IMG/VR virus record: IMGVR_UViG_3300030382_003101
Coordinates: 1 to 37,100 of that record
DNA length: 37,100 bases
DNA from: a virus
Direction: 5' to 3' (one strand)
The stretch's first letter is position 1. Each line of letters opens with the position of its first letter. The position numbers and the translations under genes were made by a program. Below are positions 8,643-16,946 of the stretch, piece after piece. Under the pieces are notes generated by a model. That model did not search any database, was not told the origin of the DNA, and worked only from the letters and a program-made list of their open reading frames with translations.

Positions 8643-9779
8643 TTAGGGTTTTGTATAGAAAAACTTTTTATTACCTTTCTCCTTACGGAATTTATCAACA
8701 ATTTTTTGATATGCTTTAACCCACATCTTTGCATTTTTCTCCATATTATAATTTGTTTTCAAATCATTATATGCATTGTTTCCAAGCTTAACGCGCAAGT
8801 CCTCATCTAGGATAAGTTTCTCCATAGCATCGAACCATTCATGTGGTTCATCAGCGTGAAGTCCTGTTTTGCCATCTTTGATAGAGCTGTAACATTCTGT
8901 AGAGGATGCAACCGTTGCAGTCTTATTTACAGAATATTCAAGATAACGCAAATTGGATTTCGCTCTATTAAACTTATTATCCATAGCTGGAGCTAGTCCT
9001 ATATCAAGACCAATAGATGCAATAAGCTCCGGCCACTTCTTAAGCTTTGCCCAGTCATGACGTATAATTCTTCCCTTAAGTCCTTTCATCTTCTTATCTG
9101 ACCAAACAGACTCACCGTACATTGCCATTGTGTGGAATACTACGTTCTTGTGCTTCTTTAATATTTCTATTACAGGTTCTTCAATTAACTTTAGATTCTC
9201 ATAGTGAGCGGCTGATCCTAACCATGCCATATGAATCTTCCCATCCTTGTGAACCTTCTTCTTAGTCTTCTCGCGCCAAGGCATGTCTAAACTATTGGGT
9301 AATATGTAAACACTGTCAGGTTTATCCTTTTGATGAATATTATAAAGATCCTGAGTAGTTACCGTAATAGCGTCAACCTTTTTTGTGACTAACGTGCCCC
9401 ACAACAAGGCTTCAGATCCTGGGTGATAACCTCTATATCCTGGATTATATGGCCTTACTGCATCAATATTGTCATCGGTCTCAAGAACGATCGGCATATT
9501 AAAATGCTCTCCTATACCACAGAAGGTTGCTATGTGCTGCAACATGTCATGACGTTGGAATACAATAATATCTGCCCAATGTGCGACATCATTAAGTTCT
9601 TCCATTGATGGAAACTCCACCTTATCCTTCTCCTCTGTCCATCTAAAGTCAGATGTCCTTACTTCTGCTAGATCTAATTTCTTAATCCACTTAGCAGGGG
9701 AGTGAATGCGATACCAGCCGACACCGCTATTGTCCCCCCAGAGATAGATTTTAAGCTTTTTTCTTGATAATTTTGACAT
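8643..9779 (-). CDS. glycosyltransferase, GT-B fold (GT1/GT4-like)
   Basis: This 378-aa protein probably transfers a sugar from an activated donor. The N-terminal half begins KIYLWGDNSGVGWYRI, a variant of the GT-B acceptor-side glycine loop. The C-terminal half has the GT4-like donor site order: MAWLGSAAHYENL, then GLAPAMDNKFNRAKSNLRYLE (the region of the EX7E motif), and VASSTECYSSIKDGKTGLHA near the end. It is the last gene of the nine-gene sugar block, 68 bases after the epimerase gene. A gap and a -10 box follow it. The fold is fairly sure; donor and acceptor are unknown. Confidence 0.75.
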   Translation of the reverse strand: MSKLSRKKLKIYLWGDNSGVGWYRIHSPAKWIKKLDLAEVRTSDFRWTEEKDKVEFPSMEELNDVAHWADIIVFQRHDMLQHIATFCGIGEHFNMPIVLETDDNIDAVRPYNPGYRGYHPGSEALLWGTLVTKKVDAITVTTQDLYNIHQKDKPDSVYILPNSLDMPWREKTKKKVHKDGKIHMAWLGSAAHYENLKLIEEPVIEILKKHKNVVFHTMAMYGESVWSDKKMKGLKGRIIRHDWAKLKKWPELIASIGLDIGLAPAMDNKFNRAKSNLRYLEYSVNKTATVASSTECYSSIKDGKTGLHADEPHEWFDAMEKLILDEDLRVKLGNNAYNDLKTNYNMEKNAKMWVKAYQKIVDKFRKEKGNKKFFYTKP

Positions 9780-9847
9780 ATACTCTGTAGTTGGTTATAA
9801 GATTTATGTATTTTAGTATGATGTTTTACACACAACCACATTTTTGT

Positions 9848-10852
9848 TCAACCATAGATTTCATGTAATATATTCTTTATTTTTTTCTTTGCTCCAAACT
9901 TGGGCATATTCGGTCTTGAAACTGTTGATGAAAACTTTCTCTTCATAAACCTCTCAATATCTATAGGGTCATCATCTACAAGCACTGACCAACCATCTTC
10001 AACAAATCCTTTCCATTCAGTCTCACGACGCAATATACCGCATGGCACTCCCATCCAATATGCTTCATTCTGCACACCACCTGAATCTGTTAGAACCTTT
10101 TTAGCATTAGAGATAAGATTAAGATTTCTCTTATATGAAAGCGGCTTAATGGCATGGACATTATCTGGAAGTTTTATATTAAATTCATTCATCATCTTAA
10201 GAACTCTTGGATGAATTGGGAACTTGAACTTCTCATCACAAGATTCTATACCTTCAAATATATTCTCTAATCTTATCTTAGAATCTGCATTCTCTTGTCT
10301 ATGGATAGAGAGGTAGGAATATTCTTTATAATCTTTAGATTTTGTCATCGGGCAAAATGTATTGAATGAATCAAACATTGTATTACCTACAACATATATA
10401 TTCTCTCTAAGTTTCTCACTTTCTAAATTCTTTACAGCGTTATAATCAGTACAGAAAAACACTGTACTTAAATGATCTACTATCGTTCTTATCCTCTCCT
10501 CCGGCATATCACGTCTATAACATCTCATGCCTGCTTCAACATGAATTATATGAATATCAAGTTCATGTGCTGCTATTGCTCCTGCCAGTGTGGATCTGCA
10601 ATCACCATATACAATCACAGCTTTTGGTTTTTCTTTCTTCAATATAGTTCTAATCCTTTGGATCATCCTTACTAGATCTGTTGTATCTAATTCATAATCG
10701 AATCCAGCGATGTCCATGTCATCAAAGAATATTTTCTTCATGAAATGATCATGGTGCTGACCAGTCCAGATAACTTTATGATTAACATTCCAAGTTAAAT
10801 CAACTTTCATTATTTGAGGGCGTGTCCCAATGACGCTAATAAAATCTGTCAT
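9848..10852 (-). CDS. wbpI: UDP-N-acetylglucosamine 2-epimerase family, WbpI-like
   Basis: The enzyme inverts C2 of a UDP-HexNAc-type sugar. At 334 aa it is slightly shorter than WecB and WbpI (about 350-375). Visible family motifs are GTRPQIMKV at the N-terminus, GQHHDHF, VYGDCRSTLAGAIAAHE, HVEAGMRCYRRDMPEERIR, SIHRQENAD and DSGGVQNEAYWMGVPCGILR. The substrate loop reads RETEWKGFVEDGWSVLV. The ETEW form is closer to WbpI, which uses UDP-2,3-diacetamido-glucuronate, than to the T-x-WPE form of WecB. The other four enzymes of that pathway are encoded upstream in the same block. The start follows the previous gene with TAA-T-ATG. The symbol is by analogy; substrate is inferred. Confidence 0.82.
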   Translation of the reverse strand: MTDFISVIGTRPQIMKVDLTWNVNHKVIWTGQHHDHFMKKIFFDDMDIAGFDYELDTTDLVRMIQRIRTILKKEKPKAVIVYGDCRSTLAGAIAAHELDIHIIHVEAGMRCYRRDMPEERIRTIVDHLSTVFFCTDYNAVKNLESEKLRENIYVVGNTMFDSFNTFCPMTKSKDYKEYSYLSIHRQENADSKIRLENIFEGIESCDEKFKFPIHPRVLKMMNEFNIKLPDNVHAIKPLSYKRNLNLISNAKKVLTDSGGVQNEAYWMGVPCGILRRETEWKGFVEDGWSVLVDDDPIDIERFMKRKFSSTVSRPNMPKFGAKKKIKNILHEIYG

Positions 10853-10853
10853 A

Positions 10854-11585
10854 TTATCCTTTAGGAATAAATTTCACTTTGAATTCATCTGCCATAATTT
10901 CCTTTATCACCTCTAAAGCCTTAGCTCTTTTACCTTCACGTTCATTTCTCTCTGACAGACTGTTTTCATGACGAACATACTCATACAATGCTTCATTAGA
11001 AAATACATACTTAAAATCAGAATACATCCAATCAAGATGCTGCATCCAATCATATGCATCCTTAGTCTCCTCTCTTAACGGACACTTTCTAATCACATGT
11101 TTCTTAAATATTGGAACACCGTTAATCTCCTGTTGCTTGAGAAGTCTACCGGGATCTGTTGTCACGGCTTCACGATAACCTCTTATAATACAGTTGTGTC
11201 CTGTATCCCATAGGTTTGTATAGAGTGAATGAACGAATACATCTAAGTCATCGTCCTCGCAGAAGGCCTGTACGGCTCTCTCAAGGCGATTAGGAAGAGA
11301 TAGGTCGTCTGCTGCCTGTACAGTCATTAGAGAGCCTTTTGCAGCTTTATAACCAGCCATCTGTGCTCCAACTACTCCCGAGTGAGGGATCTCAATAAAC
11401 TTAATCCTTTTATCAGTAAATCCCATCACCACTCGCTGTAGTTCATCTTTATCATCACTTCCATCATTAACTATAATCAATTCCCATTTCTTATAGGTCT
11501 GAGTCAAAATACTCATGATCGCATTAGCTATTGTATGCGACGAGTTATATACAGGAATAATTACTGATACGAGAGGTTTTTTCAT
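10854..11585 (-). CDS. family 2 glycosyltransferase (GT-A)
   Basis: This 243-aa single-domain GT2 enzyme has the N-terminal VSVIIPVYNSSHTIANAI strand-helix, the nucleotide-binding WELIIVNDGSDDKDEL and the metal-binding region QAADDLSLPNRLE, with DD in place of DxD. The C-terminal part (YDWMQHLDWMYSDFKYV) holds an acceptor-side WxxHLDW stretch. It lies directly downstream of the trifunctional transferase gene with a TGA-T-ATG junction, and upstream of the 2-epimerase with a one-base gap. It likely adds one sugar of the glycan; specificity cannot be read. Confidence 0.85.
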   Translation of the reverse strand: MKKPLVSVIIPVYNSSHTIANAIMSILTQTYKKWELIIVNDGSDDKDELQRVVMGFTDKRIKFIEIPHSGVVGAQMAGYKAAKGSLMTVQAADDLSLPNRLERAVQAFCEDDDLDVFVHSLYTNLWDTGHNCIIRGYREAVTTDPGRLLKQQEINGVPIFKKHVIRKCPLREETKDAYDWMQHLDWMYSDFKYVFSNEALYEYVRHENSLSERNEREGKRAKALEVIKEIMADEFKVKFIPKG

Positions 11586-11586
11586 A

Positions 11587-13773
11587 TCATTTAGTTAAAT
11601 CAACGAGATACATGGTCTTATCACTCAACTTCTTTTTCTTAATGACATGGAAGTCTTTCTCGTAGTCATGTGTGTGACAATGAGCGATGCTTTCAAATTC
11701 AACTGGTTCAATAATAAGTGCTATCTTCCCATGCCGCTTGATAGCTTCAACAGCCTTTTGCCAAGTTTCTTTAGTGATGTGCTCCAGAGTTGTATATGAG
11801 AATATTAGATCATGATCATTCCCAAGTTCTCCTATGTCTTCAACCTTTTTACAGTAGAATGCTTTGTCGGGATACGTCTTAGAAGCATAACTACATAATT
11901 TCTCTGATATATCTATACCTGTATAATTTTTGCGTTCAAACCATTCAACCATTCTTCCGCTACCACACCCAATATCAAGCACTGAATCAAATTCAATATC
12001 CTTAAGCCATTTCTTAATTATCTTTTCATCCTTCTCTGGCAGTGAATAGTTGGCATCAGATTGTTCAATCCATGTATCTGCACGGTTCTCCCAATATTCC
12101 TTTGGATCATACTTAACAAGTTTCTCAATAGTATTTTTGAATTTCTTATGAGAAAGCTTGCTTCTCCAATACTTAGATCCCTCAAGATTCGGTGGTAATT
12201 CTGAAAGTTTCTTCAAGCCTTTAGCAATTATCTTAGGATCCGCAACCTTAGTTTGCATTACATGCTTGATAGGAAGATTAACAAGAGCATGTCTTCCTGC
12301 TGTTATGAACTCAAGTACACCAAGTGGAAGACCATCATGGATAGTGAGTCTCATAATCGCAGAACACTGTTCTATAAGTTTATCCATGTCATTAACATAT
12401 CCTCTGTATTGGACATTGTTTAATCTTCCTGTATAGCTATCGTCTCCAAAGAAGATGAAATCAATCTCTGGACATAACTTAGCCACTTCTTTACATAAAT
12501 CTGGTAAATAGAATCCCTTATTATTCTGTGGCTGATAAACAGCTACCGTGAACTTCTCAGGCATTGGAAGTGGTTTATAAAGCCAACGTGGTGGGATTGG
12601 TACAACCTTTGCATCAATACCAAGTTCTTTTAATTCTTTCTTAGTGAAGTCTGCCTCACATAGGTGGTAATCAATATTCTTTTCAAAGAAATCTAACAAA
12701 ACCCTTCTATGGAATAGATCCATCTGTTGCATCTGCCAAATATCTGTTCCAATCCAATGGATAATACGTTTACCCTTACAGTTATTGAAAACCTGACCAC
12801 ATTGATCAGCCAGTGTTGGAAAGAACCCTAATAGATAAACAGCCTCATACATGTGAGGTTTAAACGATGGCATCTGTTTATAATCAGCATCCAAGAGTCT
12901 TGATGTGCGCTTACCATGAAATGGAGCGCCAAGAGATGTAACACAAATCTTATTTTCCTTAATCCCATGCTTCTTCTGTATCTGTCTTACACGTTTAATC
13001 CAATGACGAGAGCTGTCATGAGAGAGTCCTCCACGATGTGGGTACTCAGTATCAAAGAATATATCTCTAACAAATACTCCTTTACCACCAGCTTTTACAA
13101 CTTGAAGCCATAGATCCCAATCCTGCAGAGACTTAATCTTTGGATCCCATCCTCCGATCTTTTCAAACATCTCTCTTTTAAGTGGAAATGAACCATCAAT
13201 ATAATTATGTTGATCTAAGAAATACGGATCAAACGGTTCTGACAAATAATCAAATCCTTTAGCGCCATTGTAACTTCCATCAGAACGCTTCACATACCCT
13301 GCATATGCGGTGTATTCATCAAGACTCATGTTGGCTTCTTCGGCAAGTTCTTTAACGTCCTTCTTAGAAAGAATCTGATCTAAGAATCTATATCCTCCAT
13401 ACATAAAGTCATAATCAGGATTATCCTCTAATGTATTAATCCAAATACGTACAACTCCAGGAAATAGCTTAGCGTCTGCTGGTAGGAAGGAAATAAACTT
13501 ACCTTCTGCTAATTTAGCTGCATCATTCCTAGCAATACACGCTCCTTGATTCTCTTTCGCATAAATAGCACTAACAGATACCTTATGATCTCTATACTTT
13601 TTAACAATGCTCTTTACTGCTTTGGCTGATTTATCACATCCATCCACTGAAAGGATGATCTCAATATTAGGATAGTCTTGGTCAACGATTGAATGAACTG
13701 CATCTCCTACAGTATCTTGATCACCATATACTGGCATCACGAATGATATAAGTGGAAGTTCTTTTGCTTTCAT
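11587..13773 (-). CDS. three-domain protein: GT2 glycosyltransferase, GT4-like glycosyltransferase, SAM methyltransferase
   Basis: This 728-aa fusion has three parts. Residues about 1-250 form a GT2 domain with ISFVMPVYGDQDTVGDAV, PNIEIILSVDGCDKSAK and the acceptor motif GGWDPKIKSLQDWDLW. Residues about 285-520 form a GT-B-like donor domain with GKRIIHWIGTDIWQMQQ, FTVAVYQPQNNKGFYLPDL and IMRLTIHDGLPLGVLEFIT, the last being the usual GT4 Glu-containing loop. Residues about 540-728 form a class I methyltransferase with DSVLDIGCGSGRMVEWFE (motif I) and FSYTTLEHIT. Together they could add two sugars and methylate the product, which may cap the chain. A GC-rich hairpin (13788-13805) separates it from the acetyltransferase gene. 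The domain calls are strong; substrates are unknown. Confidence 0.82.
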   Translation of the reverse strand: MKAKELPLISFVMPVYGDQDTVGDAVHSIVDQDYPNIEIILSVDGCDKSAKAVKSIVKKYRDHKVSVSAIYAKENQGACIARNDAAKLAEGKFISFLPADAKLFPGVVRIWINTLEDNPDYDFMYGGYRFLDQILSKKDVKELAEEANMSLDEYTAYAGYVKRSDGSYNGAKGFDYLSEPFDPYFLDQHNYIDGSFPLKREMFEKIGGWDPKIKSLQDWDLWLQVVKAGGKGVFVRDIFFDTEYPHRGGLSHDSSRHWIKRVRQIQKKHGIKENKICVTSLGAPFHGKRTSRLLDADYKQMPSFKPHMYEAVYLLGFFPTLADQCGQVFNNCKGKRIIHWIGTDIWQMQQMDLFHRRVLLDFFEKNIDYHLCEADFTKKELKELGIDAKVVPIPPRWLYKPLPMPEKFTVAVYQPQNNKGFYLPDLCKEVAKLCPEIDFIFFGDDSYTGRLNNVQYRGYVNDMDKLIEQCSAIMRLTIHDGLPLGVLEFITAGRHALVNLPIKHVMQTKVADPKIIAKGLKKLSELPPNLEGSKYWRSKLSHKKFKNTIEKLVKYDPKEYWENRADTWIEQSDANYSLPEKDEKIIKKWLKDIEFDSVLDIGCGSGRMVEWFERKNYTGIDISEKLCSYASKTYPDKAFYCKKVEDIGELGNDHDLIFSYTTLEHITKETWQKAVEAIKRHGKIALIIEPVEFESIAHCHTHDYEKDFHVIKKKKLSDKTMYLVDLTK

Positions 13774-13787
13774 AATTTAAAATTAGA

Positions 13788-13805
13788 GGGGAGAAAGAGC
13801 TCCCC
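13788..13805 (-). terminator. GC-rich hairpin between acetyltransferase and fusion glycosyltransferase genes
   Basis: GGGGAG (13788-13793) pairs with CTCCCC (13800-13805) around a six-base loop. On the minus strand it is followed by TCTAATTTTAAATT, a weak T-rich tail, in the 37-base gap. It may act as a leaky terminator or as an RNA-stabilising hairpin that lowers expression of the transferases relative to the sugar-nucleotide enzymes. Confidence 0.4.
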
Positions 13806-13810
13806 CTGAG

Positions 13811-14335
13811 TTATTCACCCCCTTCGAGGGTTTTAATTACGCGACTTGGGTTTCCGACAACGAGTGTGTATGGAGGAACGTTCTTGTTAACGACCGCCCC
13901 ACAACCAACCATTGCGCCCTCACCAATTGTGACACCACAGAGAATAGTAGCGTTGGCTCCGATTGAAGCACCACGCTTTATAAGCGTTGTCTCGTAATCC
14001 ACTGATTCCACAGGTCGTGTACTCCAGGGCTTACGAACATTTGTGAACACCACTGATGGTCCCACAAACACGCCATCTTCAAGAATAACGCCCTTATAAA
14101 TAGAGACGTTGTTCTGAACACGTACATTATCACCGATCACAACACCTTCGTCGACGTAGCAGTTCTGCCCAAACGAGCAGTTTTCGCCGATCTTAGTATT
14201 CTCTCGAATGTGTACCCAATGCCAAACCACCGTTCCTTTGCCAATACGACAAGGAAGATCGATAATGGCGGTTTCGTGCTTAGTGCAGTTCACCAGTTCG
14301 TCTTTTTGCTTAATCAAGTGTACCTCCAATGTCAT
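13811..14335 (-). CDS. wbpD: UDP-sugar N-acetyltransferase, left-handed beta-helix, WbpD-like
   Basis: The enzyme acetylates the 3-amino group of UDP-2-acetamido-3-amino-glucuronate using acetyl-CoA. This 174-aa protein is built of hexapeptide repeats (for example IGKGTVVWHWVHIRENTKIG and VVIGDNVRVQNNVSIY). It has the WbpD family signature GVFVGPSVVFTNVRKPWS, the block LIKRGASIGANATILCGVTI, and the end MVGCGAVVNKNVPPYTLVVG. Length and motif order match WbpD (about 190 aa) closely. It overlaps the upstream oxidoreductase gene by 26 bases. Of the block, this is one of the safest functional calls. Confidence 0.88.
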   Translation of the reverse strand: MTLEVHLIKQKDELVNCTKHETAIIDLPCRIGKGTVVWHWVHIRENTKIGENCSFGQNCYVDEGVVIGDNVRVQNNVSIYKGVILEDGVFVGPSVVFTNVRKPWSTRPVESVDYETTLIKRGASIGANATILCGVTIGEGAMVGCGAVVNKNVPPYTLVVGNPSRVIKTLEGGE

Positions 14336-15188
14336 ATGTGTTTGTCATAGCTTCGCATAAATCAATTATAGGTGCCACTTCCTTTAAGGTGGTTCCCTTC
14401 CCTTTAAGAAGTTGCTCGTAAACTTTATTGTGCAAATTCTCCAGTATTCTCGTTAAGTTCAACCGCTCACCATTTATTTCAAAGACACGATATTGATTAT
14501 CCTTATCTGCCTTTAAATTAATATGCCATTTAATATCTGCTTTCTTGAGTCTCAATGTTCCAGCACCTTCTTTAACGCTCAAGTAATCAACATTAAAATC
14601 TAAACATTCACCAAATAACCATAGAAGTAGATCGAAATAATGAACACCTATATTGAACAGAAGGCCACCGGATTGAGTTTCTTTACCTTTCCATCCATCC
14701 CAATAAAAGTCTCCTCTTTTCATTGATATATTAATATCAACATTATTATTATCTCCTAATGACTCACGGAGTTCTTTTAACTTATCACTGGTACGTAATT
14801 GCAAGACTGTATAAACCTTAGCTCCCCATCTAGCTTCTAATTCTCTTATTTCTTCTAATTCCTTTACTGATAAGACTAATGGTTTCTCACATAGGACATT
14901 CTTGCCTCTCTTTAGAACCTTTTTAATTAGCTCCCCATGTGTGTAGTTAGGAGTACAAATTACAACCCAATCTACTTCCTTATTAAACTTTTCCAGTGTG
15001 ACCATGTCCCCAACCTTAGTAAAGAATTCAACATCACTATCTAGCTTCATCTTCTTTTCCTCATCTATGTCACATGCCATCAAAAGTTTCCCACCAATGT
15101 GTTCTATTGCAGCAACATGACGATCAAATATAAATCCACAACCGATCACGGAAAATTTGAGAAGCCGCTTTTCTTGATTCTCTGACAT
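14310..15188 (-). CDS. wbpB: Gfo/Idh/MocA oxidoreductase, WbpB-like UDP-sugar 3-dehydrogenase
   Basis: The enzyme oxidises C3 of UDP-GlcNAc uronate to the 3-keto sugar for transamination. This 292-aa protein starts with a Rossmann fold (FSVIGCGFIFDRHVAAIEHI). It then has VDWVVICTPNYTHGELIKK, the family EKP motif (NVLCEKPLVLS), a WbpB-type KVYTVLQLR, and the catalytic region GGLLFNIGVHYFDLLLWLFG. It is slightly shorter than WbpB (about 315 aa). It overlaps the aminotransferase gene upstream by 43 bases and the acetyltransferase downstream by 26, so the three are probably translationally coupled. The order aminotransferase, oxidoreductase, acetyltransferase is a common grouping for this pathway. 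Confidence 0.87.
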   Translation of the reverse strand: MSENQEKRLLKFSVIGCGFIFDRHVAAIEHIGGKLLMACDIDEEKKMKLDSDVEFFTKVGDMVTLEKFNKEVDWVVICTPNYTHGELIKKVLKRGKNVLCEKPLVLSVKELEEIRELEARWGAKVYTVLQLRTSDKLKELRESLGDNNNVDINISMKRGDFYWDGWKGKETQSGGLLFNIGVHYFDLLLWLFGECLDFNVDYLSVKEGAGTLRLKKADIKWHINLKADKDNQYRVFEINGERLNLTRILENLHNKVYEQLLKGKGTTLKEVAPIIDLCEAMTNTYDIGGTLD

Positions 15189-16219
15189 ATATAGTCTATT
15201 TGTTTATTTTTTAATTCTGGGAATAACGGTAATGACACGATGTGTCTTCCTATCCATTCAGTATTTGGCAATTTATGTACAAGTGATACATCACTATACG
15301 CTTTCATTAAATGAAGTGGTTCGAAATGGACACTACACTGAATACCAGAGTCATCCATGAAGTCCATAAATTTTACTCTATCTCTAACAAGCATTGGATA
15401 AAGATGAAGGCCAGTATTCTTCAATCTAAGATTGTAATTATAACGAATAATGCATCTAAGACGTTGTTCATTCATCCAGTTAAGCTTCTTAAGCTGTTCT
15501 ATTCCTATAGCTGCTTGAATATCATTCATGTTCATCTTCCATCCACAGAATGAAACGTCATACCCCCAACGACGTGATCCTGTATCAAGACCTTCATTAG
15601 AGTTCCTTTTAGTACATCCATGTAAACGAGCAAGCTTTAGGTATTTGTAATATTCTTCATTATTAGTAGTAATCATGCCACCAAATCCTGTAGTCATGTT
15701 CTTTGTTGGGTGGAATGAGTACGTTTGGAGATCTCCTTGATGGCAATTCTCTTCTATTAGATGTGCTGAATCAAAAATGACCGGTATCTCTCTTGGTTTC
15801 CAATCAACTGAATTACCAGTTAAATGAACTATTATTGCTGCCTTTGGACGGGTTAATTTGGAGAGTTCAGTAAATTCTCCCTCATCCATACATAGATTTT
15901 TCATATCTACATCACAAAATATCGGAGTAGCTCCACAATGATGAATAACAGATGCACTTGCTGTAAACGTTAAGGATGGAACAATTACATTATCTCCTTC
16001 ACCTATTCCTAAAGCCCGAAGAGAAAGAAATAAAGCAGAAGTACCAGAAGAAACTGCAACTGCATATTTAGATCCAACATATTTGGCAAACATTTCTTCA
16101 AATTCCTCAACCTTCTTACCCTGTCCTAGTTGACCTGATGATAAGACCTTATTAACCGCCCTCTTCTCAGCCCTGGTAATATATGGTTTGGCAAATGGTA
16201 TCTTATATTTCATTTTCAT
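15146..16219 (-). CDS. wbpE: DegT/DnrJ/EryC1 PLP aminotransferase, WbpE-like
   Basis: The enzyme converts the 3-keto UDP-sugar to the 3-amino sugar with a PLP cofactor. This 357-aa protein shows the family start PFAKPYITRAEKRAVNKVL, the cofactor pocket VAVSSGTSALFLSLRALGIG, VIVPSLTFTASASVIHHCGA, the IFDSAHLIEE segment and the PLP lysine in YSFHPTKNMTTGFGGMITT (about residue 170). Length agrees with WbpE (about 359). The start at ATG 16219 has TATATG context; an in-frame ATG at 16231 adds four residues. It overlaps the truncated dehydrogenase gene upstream. Confidence 0.87.
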   Translation of the reverse strand: MKMKYKIPFAKPYITRAEKRAVNKVLSSGQLGQGKKVEEFEEMFAKYVGSKYAVAVSSGTSALFLSLRALGIGEGDNVIVPSLTFTASASVIHHCGATPIFCDVDMKNLCMDEGEFTELSKLTRPKAAIIVHLTGNSVDWKPREIPVIFDSAHLIEENCHQGDLQTYSFHPTKNMTTGFGGMITTNNEEYYKYLKLARLHGCTKRNSNEGLDTGSRRWGYDVSFCGWKMNMNDIQAAIGIEQLKKLNWMNEQRLRCIIRYNYNLRLKNTGLHLYPMLVRDRVKFMDFMDDSGIQCSVHFEPLHLMKAYSDVSLVHKLPNTEWIGRHIVSLPLFPELKNKQIDYICQRIKKSGFSNFP

Positions 16220-16946
16220 ATATTTTATCAAAATCTTTTACTAATTGAGTAAAAACATCTTCTAAAAGATCACAATTTGGAACAACGCAATGGCCACCGA
16301 TTTTTCCTTCCATTGGTCTCAAATAAGGTTTTCTGTAATGACCCATGCCAAGCTCCTCATATCCTTCATTATAAGTTTTGTTTGCAACCGTATACACCTC
16401 CTCAAAGTTTAAATTATATTTATCACAAATTCTTGCCACTTCTTTACAAGCAATAATCTGCCAACCATATAAAGTGGTAGATATAATCTTTAACATTTCA
16501 GTCGTCTGAGATTTATCGAATACTATTGTTTTAATTTTGGCATTAATAAAATATTCAGCAACTTTATTCGCTACTTCTTTTTCACCTCCTATAAATTTAA
16601 CAAAAGTCCTAATACTATTAGCCAAATTAGGATGTTTCCCACGCACAGGAGAATGTACTGTTTTAGGGTGAGAAATCCTTGATGTCGTGCCAATAGGTAC
16701 GGTTGAATGAATGATAACAATGCTAGGATTATAAAAACTGATATATGTATTGACATATTCTTCAAATCTTTGTGAATAAGGAAAAGTAATATGAAGGTAG
16801 TCCACATGCTTTGGTAAGCCAGATTTAGGTTCTACGTCTCTAATAAAAACAGACTCCCCGTGTGCATCATGCAATACTTCGTAGAGTCCTTTTCCTATCT
16901 CTCCTGCACCAACCACTAAAGAAGTGGGATGTTGTTTTTGTACCAT
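16203..16946 (-). CDS. short nucleotide-sugar dehydrogenase-like protein, WbpA/UGD family, lacking the C-terminal domain
   Basis: The 247-aa protein probably oxidises C6 of UDP-GlcNAc to the uronate. It has a Rossmann start (SLVVGAGEIGKGLYEVL), VIIHSTVPIGTTSRI (the Thr motif of UDP-Glc/GDP-Man dehydrogenases), HSPVRGKHPNL and the helix TEMLKIISTTLYGWQIIACKE. It ends soon after GKIGGHCVVPNCDLLEDV, the catalytic Cys loop (GGHC of UDP-GlcNAc 6-dehydrogenases). Normal enzymes are about 420-440 aa with a C-terminal nucleotide-binding domain. That domain is absent, and the next gene starts in the overlap. It is either a minimal enzyme or one that needs a partner. A 32-base segment of this gene (16794-16825) occurs again at 34113-34144. 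Confidence 0.72.
   Translation of the reverse strand: MVQKQHPTSLVVGAGEIGKGLYEVLHDAHGESVFIRDVEPKSGLPKHVDYLHITFPYSQRFEEYVNTYISFYNPSIVIIHSTVPIGTTSRISHPKTVHSPVRGKHPNLANSIRTFVKFIGGEKEVANKVAEYFINAKIKTIVFDKSQTTEMLKIISTTLYGWQIIACKEVARICDKYNLNFEEVYTVANKTYNEGYEELGMGHYRKPYLRPMEGKIGGHCVVPNCDLLEDVFTQLVKDFDKIYENEI
16794..16825. repeat. 32-bp perfect repeat, copy A (inside dehydrogenase gene)
   Basis: The plus strand here reads AAGGTAGTCC...AAGCCAGATT and is identical over 32 bases to 34113-34144, in the same orientation. This copy lies antisense within the leftward dehydrogenase gene (codons for about KSGLPKHVDYL). The other copy is in the rightward transcript, so the two RNAs would be complementary. Confidence 0.9.

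Noticed and set aside
16589-16807. 72-codon hydrophobic minus-strand ORF inside the dehydrogenase gene
   Set aside because: It lies entirely within a well-supported gene in another frame; hydrophobicity comes from AT-rich codons.
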